64,000 nt of DNA from Bacillus mycoides (GTDB lineage Bacteria > Bacillota > Bacilli > Bacillales > Bacillaceae_G): positions 1,483,001 to 1,547,000 of the forward strand of contig NZ_CP036132.1 in the NCBI RefSeq assembly GCF_018742245.1. Reading direction: 5' to 3'. Position numbers and translations under genes: made by a program. Numbering within the stretch: position 1 is the stretch's first letter; every line of letters starts with the position of its first letter. The notes under the pieces were generated by a model, which did not search any database, was not told where the DNA came from, and was given only the letters and a program-made list of their open reading frames with translations. Positions 27,683 through 37,541 of the stretch are shown piece after piece.

Positions 27683-28564
27683 TTAATTATGTAACGGATT
27701 TTTATTTTCATCTAATGTAAATCCTTCGCCAACAACATCGTGTACATCACTTACAGCGACAAAGGCGTGAGGGTCTACAGAAGTAATGATATTTTTTAAT
27801 TTCACGATTTCGTTTTTTGCAACAACACAATATAGTACATTTCGTTCAACTTTTGTATAGGATCCAACTGCTTTTAAAAAGGTTGCTCCGCGCTCCATTT
27901 CTGATAAAATTTTTGAAGCAATTTCATCATTTTTATCAGAAATAATAGTTGCTCCTTTTGCTGAATAAGCTCCTTCTTGCATAAAATCAATAACCTTAGC
28001 CCCGATAAATACAGCAACTAACGTATACATGCCTTCACGATATGATAAATATGTAAGAATAGAGACAATGATAACGATGGCATCAAACATAAACATCGTT
28101 TTTCCCATACTCCAGCCAACATATTTGTGAGCTAGTCTTGCGATAATATCAACACCGCCAGTAGTCCCGCCGTATTTAAATATAATTCCAAGTCCTATAC
28201 CGATAAATGCCCCAGCGAATAAAGCAGCCAGTGTCATATCATTTTGCAAGTTTAAATGTAAGTTGAGTACTTCGTAGCGTTGGAAAATCCATAGGAATAA
28301 AGAGACGCTAAATGTACCGATTAATGTATATAAAAATGTTGTTCGGCCGAGTAACTTCCAGCCAATAAAAAATATAGGGATATTTAAAATTAAGTTTGTA
28401 TAGGAAGGGTCAAGCGAAAATAGAAAATATAATAATAGCGTAATACCGGTAAACCCACCCTCTGCAAGATGGTTTTCAATATTGATATTTACAATGCCGA
28501 AAGAAAAAATAGCGGAACCGATTAAAATGAAAATGATATTTCGAATCTTCAAGTTTGCTTTCAT
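27683..28564 (-). CDS. ypjC: YitT-family membrane protein YpjC (DUF2179)
   Basis: The 293-residue protein has five or six N-terminal helices (GGFTGITLLLYFL and GGTTGGVDIIARL are typical YitT segments) and a C-terminal cytosolic DUF2179 domain of about 80 residues (EMERGATFLKAVGSYTKVERN...). Its location between ypjB and the mazG-like gene matches YpjC. YitT proteins are of unknown transport role. The ATG follows AGGGGGATTTCTAT on the minus strand. The repeat array lies in its upstream region. Confidence 0.85.
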   Translation of the reverse strand: MKANLKIRNIIFILIGSAIFSFGIVNINIENHLAEGGFTGITLLLYFLFSLDPSYTNLILNIPIFFIGWKLLGRTTFLYTLIGTFSVSLFLWIFQRYEVLNLHLNLQNDMTLAALFAGAFIGIGLGIIFKYGGTTGGVDIIARLAHKYVGWSMGKTMFMFDAIVIIVSILTYLSYREGMYTLVAVFIGAKVIDFMQEGAYSAKGATIISDKNDEIASKILSEMERGATFLKAVGSYTKVERNVLYCVVAKNEIVKLKNIITSVDPHAFVAVSDVHDVVGEGFTLDENKNPLHN

Positions 28565-28669
28565 ATAGAAATCCCCCTAGTTATGTAATGATTGGAATTG
28601 CTCCGCTTAAACGGTAAGACATAATAATAAGTTATTTCTAGTTGCTAGTAAAAATAGAGAATAGTATAA

Positions 28670-29326
28670 GGTCCTAATTAGTTCAGGCTGACCTTTTGCA
28701 AAAATCACGCAAAAGAAGTTTCACTTTACCCCGCTCAAACGGCTGGTAGGAGATAAAGCAGAGAAGACAGAGCAAACTAGCCGTAAGAGCCCGATTGGTT
28801 CAGGCTAATCTTTTGCAGAAAAACATTGCAAAAGAAGTTTCACTTTACCCCGTCCCAACGGCTGGTAGAGGGAAAAGCAAAGAAGAAAAGGGCGAACCAG
28901 CCGTAGGGACCCGATTGGTTCAACTAATCTTTTGCAGAAAAACATTGCAAAAGAAAGTTTCACTTTACCCCGTCCCAACGGCTGGTAGAGGGAAAAGCAA
29001 AGAAGAAAAGGGCGAACCAGCCGTAGGGACCCGATTGGTTCAACTAATCTTTTGCAGAAAAACATTGCAAAAGAAGTTTCACTTTACCCCGTCCCAACGG
29101 CTGGTAGAGGGAAAAGCAAAGAAGAAAAGGGCGAACCAGCCGTAGGGACCCGATTGGTTCAACTAATCTTTTGCAGAAAAACATTGCAAAAGAAGTTTCA
29201 CTTTACCCCGTCCCAACGGCTGGTAGAGGGAAAAGCAAAGAAGAAAAGGGCGAACCAGCCGTAGGGACCCGATTGGTTCAACTAATCTTTTGCAGAAAAA
29301 CATTGCAAAAGAAAGTTTCACTTTAT
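28670..29326. repeat. Tandem array of a bcr1-like element (five 119-120 bp units)
   Basis: The motif GTTTCACTTTA recurs at 28718, 28837, 28957, 29076, 29195 and 29315, a period of 119 or 120 bp. A partial unit precedes the first and the last ends in TTTAT (29322-29326), like the other two bcr1-like copies. Units 2-5 are nearly identical; unit 1 is diverged, so expansion looks recent. Each unit contains two inverted repeats: ACGGCTGGT/ACCAGCCGT around about 28 bases, and CTTTTGCA/TGCAAAAG around about 8 bases. Open frames through the array are artefacts of the near-120 bp period. It separates divergent ypjC and the mazG-like gene. Confidence 0.93.
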
Positions 29327-29433
29327 TATAGTCTATCCAAAAAAGAGTCGTAAATAGGGATATGAGAGAATAATATTTGTCAAATCGCGATGAATTGGCT
29401 AACATGAAAGAGGAAGGAATAGAGGTGACAAGT

Positions 29434-29778
29434 ATGGAAGCAAAAACGATGAAAGATATGCAGAAAGAAGTAGATGCATATATCGGTCAATTTAAAGAAG
29501 GTTATTTTAGTCCGCTTGCAATGATGGCCCGTTTAACTGAAGAAATGGGAGAGCTTGCAAGAGAGGTTAACCATTATTATGGTGAGAAGCCGAAGAAAAC
29601 GACTGAGATAGAACGAAGTATTGAGGAAGAGCTTGGAGATGTGTTATTTGTTATGATTTGTATGGCAAATAGTTTAAATATTGATTTAGAAACAGCGCAT
29701 AACATTGTAATGAATAAATTTAATACACGTGATAAAGATCGCTGGACACGTATTGATGAGGGAGAGAAAGAAGCATGA
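29434..29778 (+). CDS. ypjD: MazG-like nucleotide pyrophosphohydrolase (YpjD)
   Basis: The 114-residue all-alpha protein has the MazG-type metal-binding pattern [10 protein letters not shown] (about 37-46) and [15 protein letters not shown] (about residues 68-82), where EExxE and ExxD coordinate Mg2+. It hydrolyses nucleoside triphosphates to monophosphates by family. ATG 29434 follows GAGGTGA. It overlaps dapB by 4 bases (ATGA) and leads an operon running through birA. Confidence 0.88.
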   Translation: MEAKTMKDMQKEVDAYIGQFKEGYFSPLAMMARLTEEMGELAREVNHYYGEKPKKTTEIERSIEEELGDVLFVMICMANSLNIDLETAHNIVMNKFNTRDKDRWTRIDEGEKEA

Positions 29779-30575
29779 AAGAAATTAAAGTAATCATCGC
29801 TGGACCAAGAGGACGTATGGGACAGGAAGCAGTCCTTTTAATGGAAAGAACAGAACATTTCAATTTAGTAGCAGCAATTGATTATAAGCATGGCGGAGAG
29901 AAAATCGCTGATTTACCTGGAATGCCAGCGCTAGATGCACCTATTTATGCGGATTTACATACTTGTTTAGATGAAGTAGAAGCAGATGTATTGTTAGATT
30001 TAACAACACCAGAAGTTGGAAAGAAACATGTGACACTTGCAGTTGAACGTGGACTTCGATCTGTTATTGGTACAACTGGATTTACTGAAGAAGAACTAAA
30101 ACAATTAACAGAAAATGCAAAAGAAAAAGAAGTAGGAACAATTATCGCTCCAAACTTTGCAATTGGTGCAGTTCTTATGATGAAATTTTCACAAATGGCA
30201 GCAAAGTACTTCCAAGATGTTGAAGTAATTGAATTACACCATGATCAAAAATTAGACGCACCATCTGGTACAGCTGTAAAAACAGTAGAATTAATCCGTC
30301 AAAATCGTGTACCAAAAGAGCAAGGACACCCTAATGAAACGGAACAATTAGAAGGGGCACGTGGTGCAAATGTGGATGGTATTCACATTCATAGCGTACG
30401 TCTACCAGGGCTTATTGCACACCAAGAAGTAATGTTCGGCGGAGATGGACAAATGTTAACAGTTCGTCATGATTCATTCAACCGTGCATCATTTATGTCA
30501 GGTGTAAAACTATCAATTGAAACAGTAATGAACCTTGATCATCTTGTGTATGGTTTAGAAAACATTATCGACTAA
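29775..30575 (+). CDS. dapB: 4-hydroxy-tetrahydrodipicolinate reductase
   Basis: DapB reduces hydroxy-tetrahydrodipicolinate for diaminopimelate and lysine; in spore formers this branch also supplies dipicolinic acid. The nucleotide-binding loop [14 protein letters not shown] (about 7-20), GTTGFTEEE (about 98) and the substrate motif [15 protein letters not shown] (about residues 154-168) are intact over 266 residues. It overlaps the mazG-like gene by 4 bases. Confidence 0.96.
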   Translation: MKEIKVIIAGPRGRMGQEAVLLMERTEHFNLVAAIDYKHGGEKIADLPGMPALDAPIYADLHTCLDEVEADVLLDLTTPEVGKKHVTLAVERGLRSVIGTTGFTEEELKQLTENAKEKEVGTIIAPNFAIGAVLMMKFSQMAAKYFQDVEVIELHHDQKLDAPSGTAVKTVELIRQNRVPKEQGHPNETEQLEGARGANVDGIHIHSVRLPGLIAHQEVMFGGDGQMLTVRHDSFNRASFMSGVKLSIETVMNLDHLVYGLENIID

Positions 30576-30589
30576 AGGGGAGACAACGG

Positions 30590-30985
30590 ATGAAAATTGC
30601 CTTAATCGCACATGACAAAAAGAAAGATGATATGGTTTCGTTCGCGTACGCATATAAACCAATCTTTGAAAAACATGAACTTTTTGCAACAGGAACGACA
30701 GGACTTCGTATTATGGAGGCAACTGGTTTAGTTGTAACAAGATATCAATCTGGTCCTCTTGGTGGCGATCAAGAAATTGGTGCAATGATTGCAAAAAATG
30801 AGATGGATATGGTGATTTTTTTCCGGGATCCACTAACAGCGCAGCCGCATGAACCTGATGTCAATGCGTTACTTCGTTTATGTGATGTATACGCCATCCC
30901 ACTAGCAACGAATATGGCAAGTGCTGAAATGCTAATGCATGCATTAGAGCGGGGAGATTTAGATTACCGAAAGTTAAGAAAATGA
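30590..30985 (+). CDS. mgsA: Methylglyoxal synthase
   Basis: MgsA converts dihydroxyacetone phosphate to methylglyoxal and phosphate. The N-terminal [13 protein letters not shown], the phosphate-binding TGTTG (about 45-49) and the [15 protein letters not shown] catalytic segment (about 83-97) are intact; 131 residues is the usual length. It sits directly before the bacillithiol genes, and bacillithiol is the thiol that protects against methylglyoxal in Firmicutes, a sensible pairing. Confidence 0.96.
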   Translation: MKIALIAHDKKKDDMVSFAYAYKPIFEKHELFATGTTGLRIMEATGLVVTRYQSGPLGGDQEIGAMIAKNEMDMVIFFRDPLTAQPHEPDVNALLRLCDVYAIPLATNMASAEMLMHALERGDLDYRKLRK

Positions 30986-30996
30986 GGGGAACAATT

Positions 30997-31701
30997 ATGA
31001 GTGGATTACATATATTAGCGTTTGGTGCTCATGCCGATGATGTGGAAATTGGCATGGCAGGTACCATTGCAAAGTATACGAAACAAGGATATGAAGTAGG
31101 CATTTGCGATTTAACAGAAGCTGATCTTTCTTCAAATGGAACGGTAGAACTGAGAAAAGAAGAAGCAAAGGCTGCAGCTCGTATTATGGGAGTAAAAACG
31201 AGAATTAATTTAGCGATGCCAGACCGTGGTTTGTATATGAAAGAAGAGTATATACGTGAAATTGTAAAGATTATTCGTACATATAAACCAACACTAATTT
31301 TCGCACCATATTACGAAGATCGTCATCCAGACCATGCTAATTGCGCGAAACTTGTGGAAGAAGCTATCTTTTCAGCGGGAATTCGTAAATATATGCCTGA
31401 ACTTCCGCCGCACCGTGTAGAGTCTTTTTATAATTATATAATTAATGGTTTTCATAAACCGAATTTTTGTATAGATATTAGTGAATACCTTTCTAAAAAG
31501 GTGGAAGCGTTGGAAGCGTATGAAAGTCAGTTTTCAACAGGGAGTGATGGTGTTAAGACGCCATTAACCGAAGGATACGTTGAAACTGTAATCGCTCGGG
31601 AGAAGATGTTTGGGAAAGAAGTTGGAGTGCTGTATGCCGAAGGATTTATGAGTAAGAAGCCGGTTTTATTACATGCTGATTTAATAGGGGGATGTAAATG
31701 A
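30997..31701 (+). CDS. bshB1: N-acetylglucosaminyl-malate deacetylase, bacillithiol pathway
   Basis: BshB1 removes the acetyl group from GlcNAc-malate in bacillithiol synthesis. It is a LmbE-family zinc enzyme with the metal motif [12 protein letters not shown] (about residues 7-18) and HPDHANC (about 110). ATG 30997 follows AGGGGAACAATT, giving 234 residues; an in-frame ATG at 30982 overlaps the mgsA stop but lacks a site. The last 4 bases overlap bshA. Confidence 0.94.
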   Translation: MSGLHILAFGAHADDVEIGMAGTIAKYTKQGYEVGICDLTEADLSSNGTVELRKEEAKAAARIMGVKTRINLAMPDRGLYMKEEYIREIVKIIRTYKPTLIFAPYYEDRHPDHANCAKLVEEAIFSAGIRKYMPELPPHRVESFYNYIINGFHKPNFCIDISEYLSKKVEALEAYESQFSTGSDGVKTPLTEGYVETVIAREKMFGKEVGVLYAEGFMSKKPVLLHADLIGGCK

Positions 31702-32843
31702 AATTGAAAATAGGTATTACATGTTATCCTTCTGTAGGTGGTTCTGGGGTTGTTGGGACAGAGTTAGGAAAGCAATTGGCGGAACGCGGACATGAAATTC
31801 ATTTTATTACATCGGGTGTACCATTTCGGTTGAATAAAGTGTACCCGAACATTTATTTTCACGAAGTAACAGTAAATCAATATTCTGTTTTTCAATATCC
31901 ACCTTACGATTTAGCATTAGCGAGTAAAATGGCAGAGGTTGCTCAAAGAGAAAACCTTGATATTTTACATGTGCATTATGCAATCCCTCATGCTATTTGT
32001 GCATATTTAGCAAAACAAATGATTGGGGAGCGTATTAAAATTGTTACAACCTTACATGGAACGGATATTACTGTGTTAGGTTCCGACCCTTCGTTAAATA
32101 ATTTAATTCGCTTTGGTATTGAACAATCTGATGTTGTTACAGCTGTGTCACATTCGTTAATTGAAGAAACGAATGAACTTGTAAAACCAGATAAAGAAAT
32201 TGAGACGGTATACAATTTTGTAGACGAACGTGTTTATTTCAAGCGTGATATGTCTCAATTAAAAAAAGAATATGGTATACGAGAAAATGAAAAAGTGTTG
32301 ATTCATATTTCAAATTTCCGAAAGGTTAAGCGTGTACAAGATGTTGTGCAGTCATTTGCCAAAATTGTAAAGGAAGTAGATGCGAAATTGCTTCTTGTTG
32401 GTGATGGACCAGAGTTCTGTACTATTTTACAATTGGTGAAAAGTTTACATATTGAGGAACGTGTCTTATTCCTAGGAAAGCAAGATAATGTTGCAGAGCT
32501 TCTTGCGATGAGTGATTTAATGCTACTTTTATCAGAAAAGGAAAGTTTTGGTCTCGTTATATTAGAAGCGATGGCGTGTGGTGTGCCTAGTATCGGAACG
32601 AGGGTTGGGGGCATTCCAGAGGTCATTCAACATGGTGAGACAGGATATATATGTGAAGTTGGAGATACAGATGGAATAGCTAAGCAAGCAATTCAACTAC
32701 TAGAAAATGAAGAACTTCACCGTAATATGGGAGAGCGAGCGATGAAATCTGTATATGAGCAGTTTCGTTCGGAAAAAATCGTTTCACAGTATGAGGCGAT
32801 TTATTATGACATACTAAGGGATGACAAGAATGGAAAGATTTAA
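31698..32843 (+). CDS. bshA: N-acetyl-alpha-D-glucosaminyl L-malate synthase
   Basis: BshA is a GT4-family glycosyltransferase that joins UDP-GlcNAc to L-malate, the first bacillithiol step. [19 protein letters not shown] near the N-terminus, HGTDITVLG (about 120), and the [16 protein letters not shown] donor-sugar motif (about residues 282-297) are present. Overlaps: ATGA with bshB1 upstream and 14 bases with cca downstream. The third enzyme, BshC, is not in the window. Confidence 0.95.
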   Translation: MKLKIGITCYPSVGGSGVVGTELGKQLAERGHEIHFITSGVPFRLNKVYPNIYFHEVTVNQYSVFQYPPYDLALASKMAEVAQRENLDILHVHYAIPHAICAYLAKQMIGERIKIVTTLHGTDITVLGSDPSLNNLIRFGIEQSDVVTAVSHSLIEETNELVKPDKEIETVYNFVDERVYFKRDMSQLKKEYGIRENEKVLIHISNFRKVKRVQDVVQSFAKIVKEVDAKLLLVGDGPEFCTILQLVKSLHIEERVLFLGKQDNVAELLAMSDLMLLLSEKESFGLVILEAMACGVPSIGTRVGGIPEVIQHGETGYICEVGDTDGIAKQAIQLLENEELHRNMGERAMKSVYEQFRSEKIVSQYEAIYYDILRDDKNGKI

Positions 32844-34023
32844 AAAAGCTAGTTCAATTATTGAGATATTAAAACAGCACGGACATGAGGCTTACTTCGT
32901 TGGTGGAAGTGTACGCGATCTTATTATCGATAGACCGATTGGAGATATCGATATCGCAACATCTGCTTTACCAGAAGAAGTAATGGCTATTTTCCCAAGA
33001 CATGTTCCGGTTGGTCTTGAGCATGGAACTGTAATTGTTGTAGAAAATGGTGAACCGTATGAGGTAACTACTTTTCGAACTGAAAGCGAATATGAAGATT
33101 TTCGGAGACCTAGTAGTGTTCAATTTGTCCGTTCATTAGAAGAGGATTTAAAACGACGTGATTTCACGATGAATGCAATTGCGATGACAGAGGAAGGCGA
33201 AATGGTTGATTTATTTGCTGGAAAAGAAGCGATTCGTCTGAAGGAAATTACAACGGTTGGAGATGCTGCAGACCGTTTTCAAGAAGATGCACTGCGAATG
33301 ATGCGTGGTATTCGGTTCGTAAGTACGTTAGGTTTCTCTTTGGAAATAAAGACGAAACAAGCAATTGAAACGTATGGGCATTTGCTCGAACATATAGCGA
33401 TTGAAAGAATTACAGTTGAATTTGAAAAATTGTTGACCGGTACATATTGTGTGAATGGTCTTCAAGAGTTAGTAGAAACGAAGCTATTTTCTCATCTGCC
33501 ATATTTGCAAATGTCAGAAGAAAGACTCTTGAAAGCTACGCAGTATAAATGGGATTCTCTCGAAACAGACGTTGAGGCGTGGGCATTTTTCTTATATTGT
33601 ATAGGAGAAGAGCATCCATCTGTCTTTTTACGTCAATGGAAGTTTTCGAATAAAAAGATTAAAGATATCGTAGCGGTTTTATTAGCAATTCGTTCTAGAA
33701 AGGAGAGGGAGTGGGATACAATCCTTCTTTATAAAACTGGAATTCGCATCGCTGAGATGGCGGAAAGAGTATATGAAGCGATAATAGAAAGTTATAATAG
33801 TGCGTCTGTTAAGCAAGTACAATCATTATTTCATGCATTGCCGATAAAAAATCGTCAAGAAATGAATGTGACTGGTAATGATTTATTAAGCTGGGCAGAT
33901 AAAAAGCCAGGTCCGTGGGTTGCCGAAATGCTTCAAAATATTGAAGAAGCAATCGTACAAGGAGATTTAGTTAATAAGAAAGAGAATATAAGGGAGTGGC
34001 TACAAAGATGCAATCTACTATAA
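32830..34023 (+). CDS. cca: CCA-adding tRNA nucleotidyltransferase
   Basis: The class II nucleotidyltransferase that builds or repairs the 3' CCA end of tRNA. Motif [23 protein letters not shown] (about residues 24-45, partly quoted) with the catalytic DxD, and [10 protein letters not shown] (about 112) are intact. ATG 32830 lies 12 bases after AGGGAT, gives 397 residues and overlaps bshA by 14 bases; ATG 32821 is less well placed. It overlaps birA by 16 bases. Confidence 0.95.
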   Translation: MERFKKASSIIEILKQHGHEAYFVGGSVRDLIIDRPIGDIDIATSALPEEVMAIFPRHVPVGLEHGTVIVVENGEPYEVTTFRTESEYEDFRRPSSVQFVRSLEEDLKRRDFTMNAIAMTEEGEMVDLFAGKEAIRLKEITTVGDAADRFQEDALRMMRGIRFVSTLGFSLEIKTKQAIETYGHLLEHIAIERITVEFEKLLTGTYCVNGLQELVETKLFSHLPYLQMSEERLLKATQYKWDSLETDVEAWAFFLYCIGEEHPSVFLRQWKFSNKKIKDIVAVLLAIRSRKEREWDTILLYKTGIRIAEMAERVYEAIIESYNSASVKQVQSLFHALPIKNRQEMNVTGNDLLSWADKKPGPWVAEMLQNIEEAIVQGDLVNKKENIREWLQRCNLL

Positions 34024-34988
34024 GAAAGCAGTTATTACAAGTTTTTTCTGAAGCAGATGGTGCATTTGTATCTGGTCAAACACTTAGTGACAAACTTGGC
34101 TGTTCGAGAACCGCTGTATGGAAGCATATGGAGGACCTTCGTAATGAAGGGTATGAACTAGAAGCTGTACGCCGCTTAGGGTATCGAATTGCTAGTAAAC
34201 CAGATAAAGTAACTGCTAATGAGATTCAATTAGGATTACAAACAGAGCGTATCGGTAGAACGGTTTATTTTGAAGAATCGGTTGAATCTACTCAGCATAT
34301 TGCAGCGAGACTTGCTTATGAAGGCGCAGAAGAGGGAACAATTGTCGTTGCTGAAGAACAAACAGCAGGTAGAGGACGTTTAAGTAGAAAATGGTATTCT
34401 CCAAAAGGAACAGGAATTTGGATGAGTATTATTTTGCGTCCATCTATTCCAGTTCATCATGCACCACAGCTTACTTTATTAGCAGCTGTTAGCGTAGCGC
34501 AAGCAATTGAAAAATGTACCGGTGTAAACGTAGGGATTAAATGGCCAAATGATATTTTAATTCAAGGTAAAAAAGCTGTCGGTATATTAACAGAGATGCA
34601 AGCTGATCCAGATAAAATTAATGCTGTTATTATGGGGATTGGCATTAATGCAAATCAGAAACAAGAACATTTTGATGAGGAAATTCAGCAAATTGCAACT
34701 TCATTAGCAATTGAATCGGATAAGCCGATTGTTCGTGCGGAACTTATGCAACAAATTTTCTTGCAACTAGAGAAATTGTATGAAGAGTATTTAAAAAATG
34801 GCTTCTCTGTTATTAAAATTCTTTGGGAAAGTTACGCAGTAAGTATCGGAAAAGAAATTACAGCTCGAACGATGAAGGAAACTATTAATGGGCTAGCAAA
34901 AGGGATTACGGAGGATGGTGTATTGTTACTTGAGGATCATCAAGGACAAGTGCACCACATTCATTCTGCTGATATAGAAATTAAGTAA
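34008..34988 (+). CDS. birA: Biotin operon repressor / biotin-[acetyl-CoA-carboxylase] ligase
   Basis: BirA joins biotin to the carboxyl carrier protein and represses biotin genes. The N-terminal winged helix (residues 1-60, with SRTAVWKHMEDL as recognition region), central ligase domain with GRGRLSRKWYSP biotinyl-AMP loop (about 124-135) and C-terminal SH3-like domain are all present in 326 residues. ATG 34008 follows AAGGGAG; GTG 33996 lies too near that site. Confidence 0.95.
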   Translation: MQSTIRKQLLQVFSEADGAFVSGQTLSDKLGCSRTAVWKHMEDLRNEGYELEAVRRLGYRIASKPDKVTANEIQLGLQTERIGRTVYFEESVESTQHIAARLAYEGAEEGTIVVAEEQTAGRGRLSRKWYSPKGTGIWMSIILRPSIPVHHAPQLTLLAAVSVAQAIEKCTGVNVGIKWPNDILIQGKKAVGILTEMQADPDKINAVIMGIGINANQKQEHFDEEIQQIATSLAIESDKPIVRAELMQQIFLQLEKLYEEYLKNGFSVIKILWESYAVSIGKEITARTMKETINGLAKGITEDGVLLLEDHQGQVHHIHSADIEIK

Positions 34989-34989
34989 A

Positions 34990-35017
34990 AGAAGTTCCTA
35001 TTTTGGAGCTTCTTTTT
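34990..35017 (+). terminator. Terminator of the mazG-like to birA operon
   Basis: Imperfect stem AGAAGTTCC/GGAGCTTCT followed by T run. Confidence 0.75.
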
Positions 35018-35108
35018 GTTATTTAGATACTAATAAATTTCACATACCGTAATAGGGATAGAAAATTATTTTTTCGAAAAAATGTAGCAATTCCTTTTCA
35101 GAGTTTGC

Positions 35109-35283
35109 TATAATTAGTTCGAATATGGGCAGTATCAAAGTGAACTGCACCATTATTTTACGCAGTATGAAAAAATAATAATTTGGATTCTGCCTTGATC
35201 CAATAACGGACTGGGACAGAGGGATGAATAATGCCGACTAACACACAACCCTTCTGCCCTTTTATGGCCAGAGGGGTTTTTTA
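35109..35283 (+). promoter_or_regulatory. panB leader with -10 element, candidate pan RNA motif and terminator
   Basis: The 342-base gap before panB holds TATAAT (35109-35114), then about 130 bases of leader, then a G/C-rich hairpin ACCCTTCTGCCC/GGCCAGAGGGGT followed by six T (35248-35283). A terminator inside the leader of a biosynthetic operon implies attenuation. The pan motif, a conserved RNA upstream of pantothenate genes in Firmicutes including B. subtilis, is the obvious candidate; the segment GGACTGGGACAGAGGGATGA (35210-35229 region) resembles its purine-rich conserved side, but I cannot confirm the match by eye. Confidence 0.5.
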
Positions 35284-35330
35284 TATGATTTCGGCCATCT
35301 CCTCTCTCCTGCATAAAGGAGGAGTAGTTT

Positions 35331-36167
35331 TTGAAAACAAAAACAGATTTTTTGAAAATGAAAGAGCAAGGTGAGCCGATTACAATGCTAACGGCGTATG
35401 ATTATCCATCTGCTAAATTAGCAGAAGAAGCTAAAGTCGATATGATTTTAGTGGGTGATTCTCTAGGAATGGTTGTACTTGGGTATGATTCAACAGTTCC
35501 AGTAACTGTAGAGGATATGATTCATCATACGAAAGCTGTACGCCGCGGAGCGAAAGAGACGTTTATTGTAACTGATATGCCATTTATGTCTTATCATGTC
35601 TCATTGCAAGATACGATGGTTAATGCACGTCGCATTGTTCAAGAGAGCGGGGCACATGCATTAAAGGTAGAAGGTGCTGGAGAAGTTATATCAACTATTC
35701 ACTACTTAACGAATGCGGGAATTCCCGTTGTGGCGCATTTAGGTTTAACTCCTCAATCTGTAGGAGTGCTAGGTGGGTATAAAGTACAAGGGAAAGATGC
35801 TGAAAGTGCAAAAAAATTAATAGAAGATGCAAAGAAATGTGAGGAAGCTGGTGCGATAGCACTTGTGTTAGAGTGTGTGCCAATGCAATTAGCAGAACTT
35901 ATTTCAGAGCAGTTAACAATTCCGATAATCGGAATTGGAGCAGGACAAAAAGTAGATGGGCAAGTTCTTGTATATCATGATCTTATCTCGTACGGCGTAA
36001 ATCGTGTTCCGAAATTTGTGAAGCAATATACGTCTGTTCAAGAGGAGATTGTGCGAGGGATTTCGCAATACGTTACTGAAGTAAAGACAGGGCAATTTCC
36101 TGAAGAAAAACATTCATTCACAATGAAAGAGGAAGAGTACTTAGCGTTATACGGAGGAAAACAATAA
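35331..36167 (+). CDS. panB: 3-methyl-2-oxobutanoate hydroxymethyltransferase
   Basis: PanB adds a hydroxymethyl group from methylene-tetrahydrofolate to 2-oxoisovalerate, the first committed step to pantothenate. [14 protein letters not shown] (about 21-34), [16 protein letters not shown] (about residues 41-56) with the metal-binding Asp, and the catalytic Glu in VLECVP are intact over 278 residues. Start is TTG 35331 behind AAAGGAGGAGTAGTTT. It overlaps panC by one base. Confidence 0.96.
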   Translation: MKTKTDFLKMKEQGEPITMLTAYDYPSAKLAEEAKVDMILVGDSLGMVVLGYDSTVPVTVEDMIHHTKAVRRGAKETFIVTDMPFMSYHVSLQDTMVNARRIVQESGAHALKVEGAGEVISTIHYLTNAGIPVVAHLGLTPQSVGVLGGYKVQGKDAESAKKLIEDAKKCEEAGAIALVLECVPMQLAELISEQLTIPIIGIGAGQKVDGQVLVYHDLISYGVNRVPKFVKQYTSVQEEIVRGISQYVTEVKTGQFPEEKHSFTMKEEEYLALYGGKQ

Positions 36168-37015
36168 TGAAAATCATAACTACAGTGCAAGAGATGCAGC
36201 AAATTACAAACGACCTTCGTACAAGTGGAAAAAGTATCGGTTTTGTTCCAACGATGGGGTATTTACACGAAGGCCATGCTACGTTACTACGTAAGGCAAG
36301 GGAAGAAAATGAAATTGTAGTGTTAAGTGTATTTGTAAATCCACTACAATTTGGACCAAATGAAGATTTAGATCGATACCCACGTGATATTGATAGAGAT
36401 GAAAATGTAGCAAAAGAAAATGGTATTGATTATTTATTTTATCCGAGTGTAGAAGAGATGTATCCAGCAGAACAAACGACAACAGTAGAAGTTGTGAAGC
36501 GTACCGACGTATTATGTGGTAAACAAAGACCTGGTCATTTCGCTGGTGTTGCGACTGTACTAATGAAACTATTTAATATTACATTGCCAACGCGTGCTTA
36601 TTTCGGTATGAAAGATGCACAGCAAGTAGCTGTAATTGAAGGATTCGTAACTGATTTTAATATTCCCGTTACGATCGTACCAGTTGATATTGTAAGGGAA
36701 GAAGATGGATTAGCGAAAAGTTCTCGTAATGTGTATTTATCACTAGAAGAACGCGAAGAGGCTCCTCATTTATACCGCAGTCTATGTATAGCGAAAGAAC
36801 GAATTGAGGCAGGCGAACGTAATCCAGAAATCATTATGAATCTTGTGAAAGAGCATATTGAGAAGTATACGAAAGGCACTGTAGATTATGCTGATTTATA
36901 TGCATATCCTTCATTAAAAGCAATAGATAAAATTGAAGGAAGAATCATTTTAGCGATTGCAGTTAAGTTTGAACATGTACGATTAATTGACAATATAACA
37001 TTAATGGGGAAATAA
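36167..37015 (+). CDS. panC: Pantothenate synthetase
   Basis: PanC ligates pantoate and beta-alanine with ATP. It belongs to the HIGH-type nucleotidyltransferases: [14 protein letters not shown] (about residues 28-41) holds the HxGH motif, and [13 protein letters not shown] (about 184) the KMSKS-like loop. Length 282 is standard. The start overlaps the panB stop (TAATG). Confidence 0.96.
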   Translation: MKIITTVQEMQQITNDLRTSGKSIGFVPTMGYLHEGHATLLRKAREENEIVVLSVFVNPLQFGPNEDLDRYPRDIDRDENVAKENGIDYLFYPSVEEMYPAEQTTTVEVVKRTDVLCGKQRPGHFAGVATVLMKLFNITLPTRAYFGMKDAQQVAVIEGFVTDFNIPVTIVPVDIVREEDGLAKSSRNVYLSLEEREEAPHLYRSLCIAKERIEAGERNPEIIMNLVKEHIEKYTKGTVDYADLYAYPSLKAIDKIEGRIILAIAVKFEHVRLIDNITLMGK

Positions 37016-37027
37016 GGGGGAGCATCT

Positions 37028-37411
37028 ATGTTTCGCACAATGATGAGAGCGAAGTTACATCGCGCAACTGTAACAGAAGCAAATTTAAATTATGTAGGTA
37101 GTATTACAATTGATGAAGATTTAATGGATGCGGTAAATATTGTAGAAAATGAAAAAGTACAAATTGTAAATAACAACAATGGAGCTCGCTTAGAGACATA
37201 TGTTATTAAAGGAGAGCGCGGTAGCGGTGTTGTGTGTTTAAATGGTGCAGCTGCAAGACTTGTACAACCGGGTGATAAAATTATTATTATTTGCTATGGT
37301 TTAGTGGCAGAAGAAAATATTCATAAACAAGAGCCGAAAATTGCAGTATTAGACGATGATAATCAAATTATTGAAATGTTAGGTGCTGAAAAAGCTGGCA
37401 CGATATTATAA
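37028..37411 (+). CDS. panD: Aspartate 1-decarboxylase
   Basis: PanD makes beta-alanine from aspartate using a pyruvoyl group formed by self-cleavage. The cleavage site Gly24-Ser25 is in NYVGSITID and 127 residues is the normal length. ATG follows GGGGGAGCATCT. It completes the panBCD operon, which supplies both halves of pantothenate for coenzyme A. Confidence 0.97.
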   Translation: MFRTMMRAKLHRATVTEANLNYVGSITIDEDLMDAVNIVENEKVQIVNNNNGARLETYVIKGERGSGVVCLNGAAARLVQPGDKIIIICYGLVAEENIHKQEPKIAVLDDDNQIIEMLGAEKAGTIL

Positions 37412-37417
37412 GTAGGA

Positions 37418-37449
37418 AGGCTATCTCTAATTAAGGAGATAGCTTTTTT
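37418..37449 (+). terminator. Terminator of panBCD
   Basis: Stem GCTATCTC/GAGATAGC with an 8-base loop and six T. Confidence 0.9.
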
Positions 37450-37541
37450 GTGCATCTTTTCATTAAGATGAGGTAAAACGTGGTATAGTAACATTATATA
37501 ATTTTTGTGTTTGATAGGTAAGAAATTGAGGTGTTACATAT

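Noticed and set aside
28670..29326. CRISPR array
   Set aside because: The units are contiguous 119-120 bp copies without unique spacers, and no cas genes are present.
28795..29405. Long open frames on both strands across the repeat array, encoding repeating peptides
   Set aside because: They arise because the repeat period is close to 120, a multiple of three. They have no ribosome sites, change frame where units are 119 bp, and code on both strands at once.
35115..35285. T-box leader upstream of panB
   Set aside because: I could not find the T-box core (AGGGTGG..CCGCG) or a specifier loop; a pan-type RNA is a better candidate.
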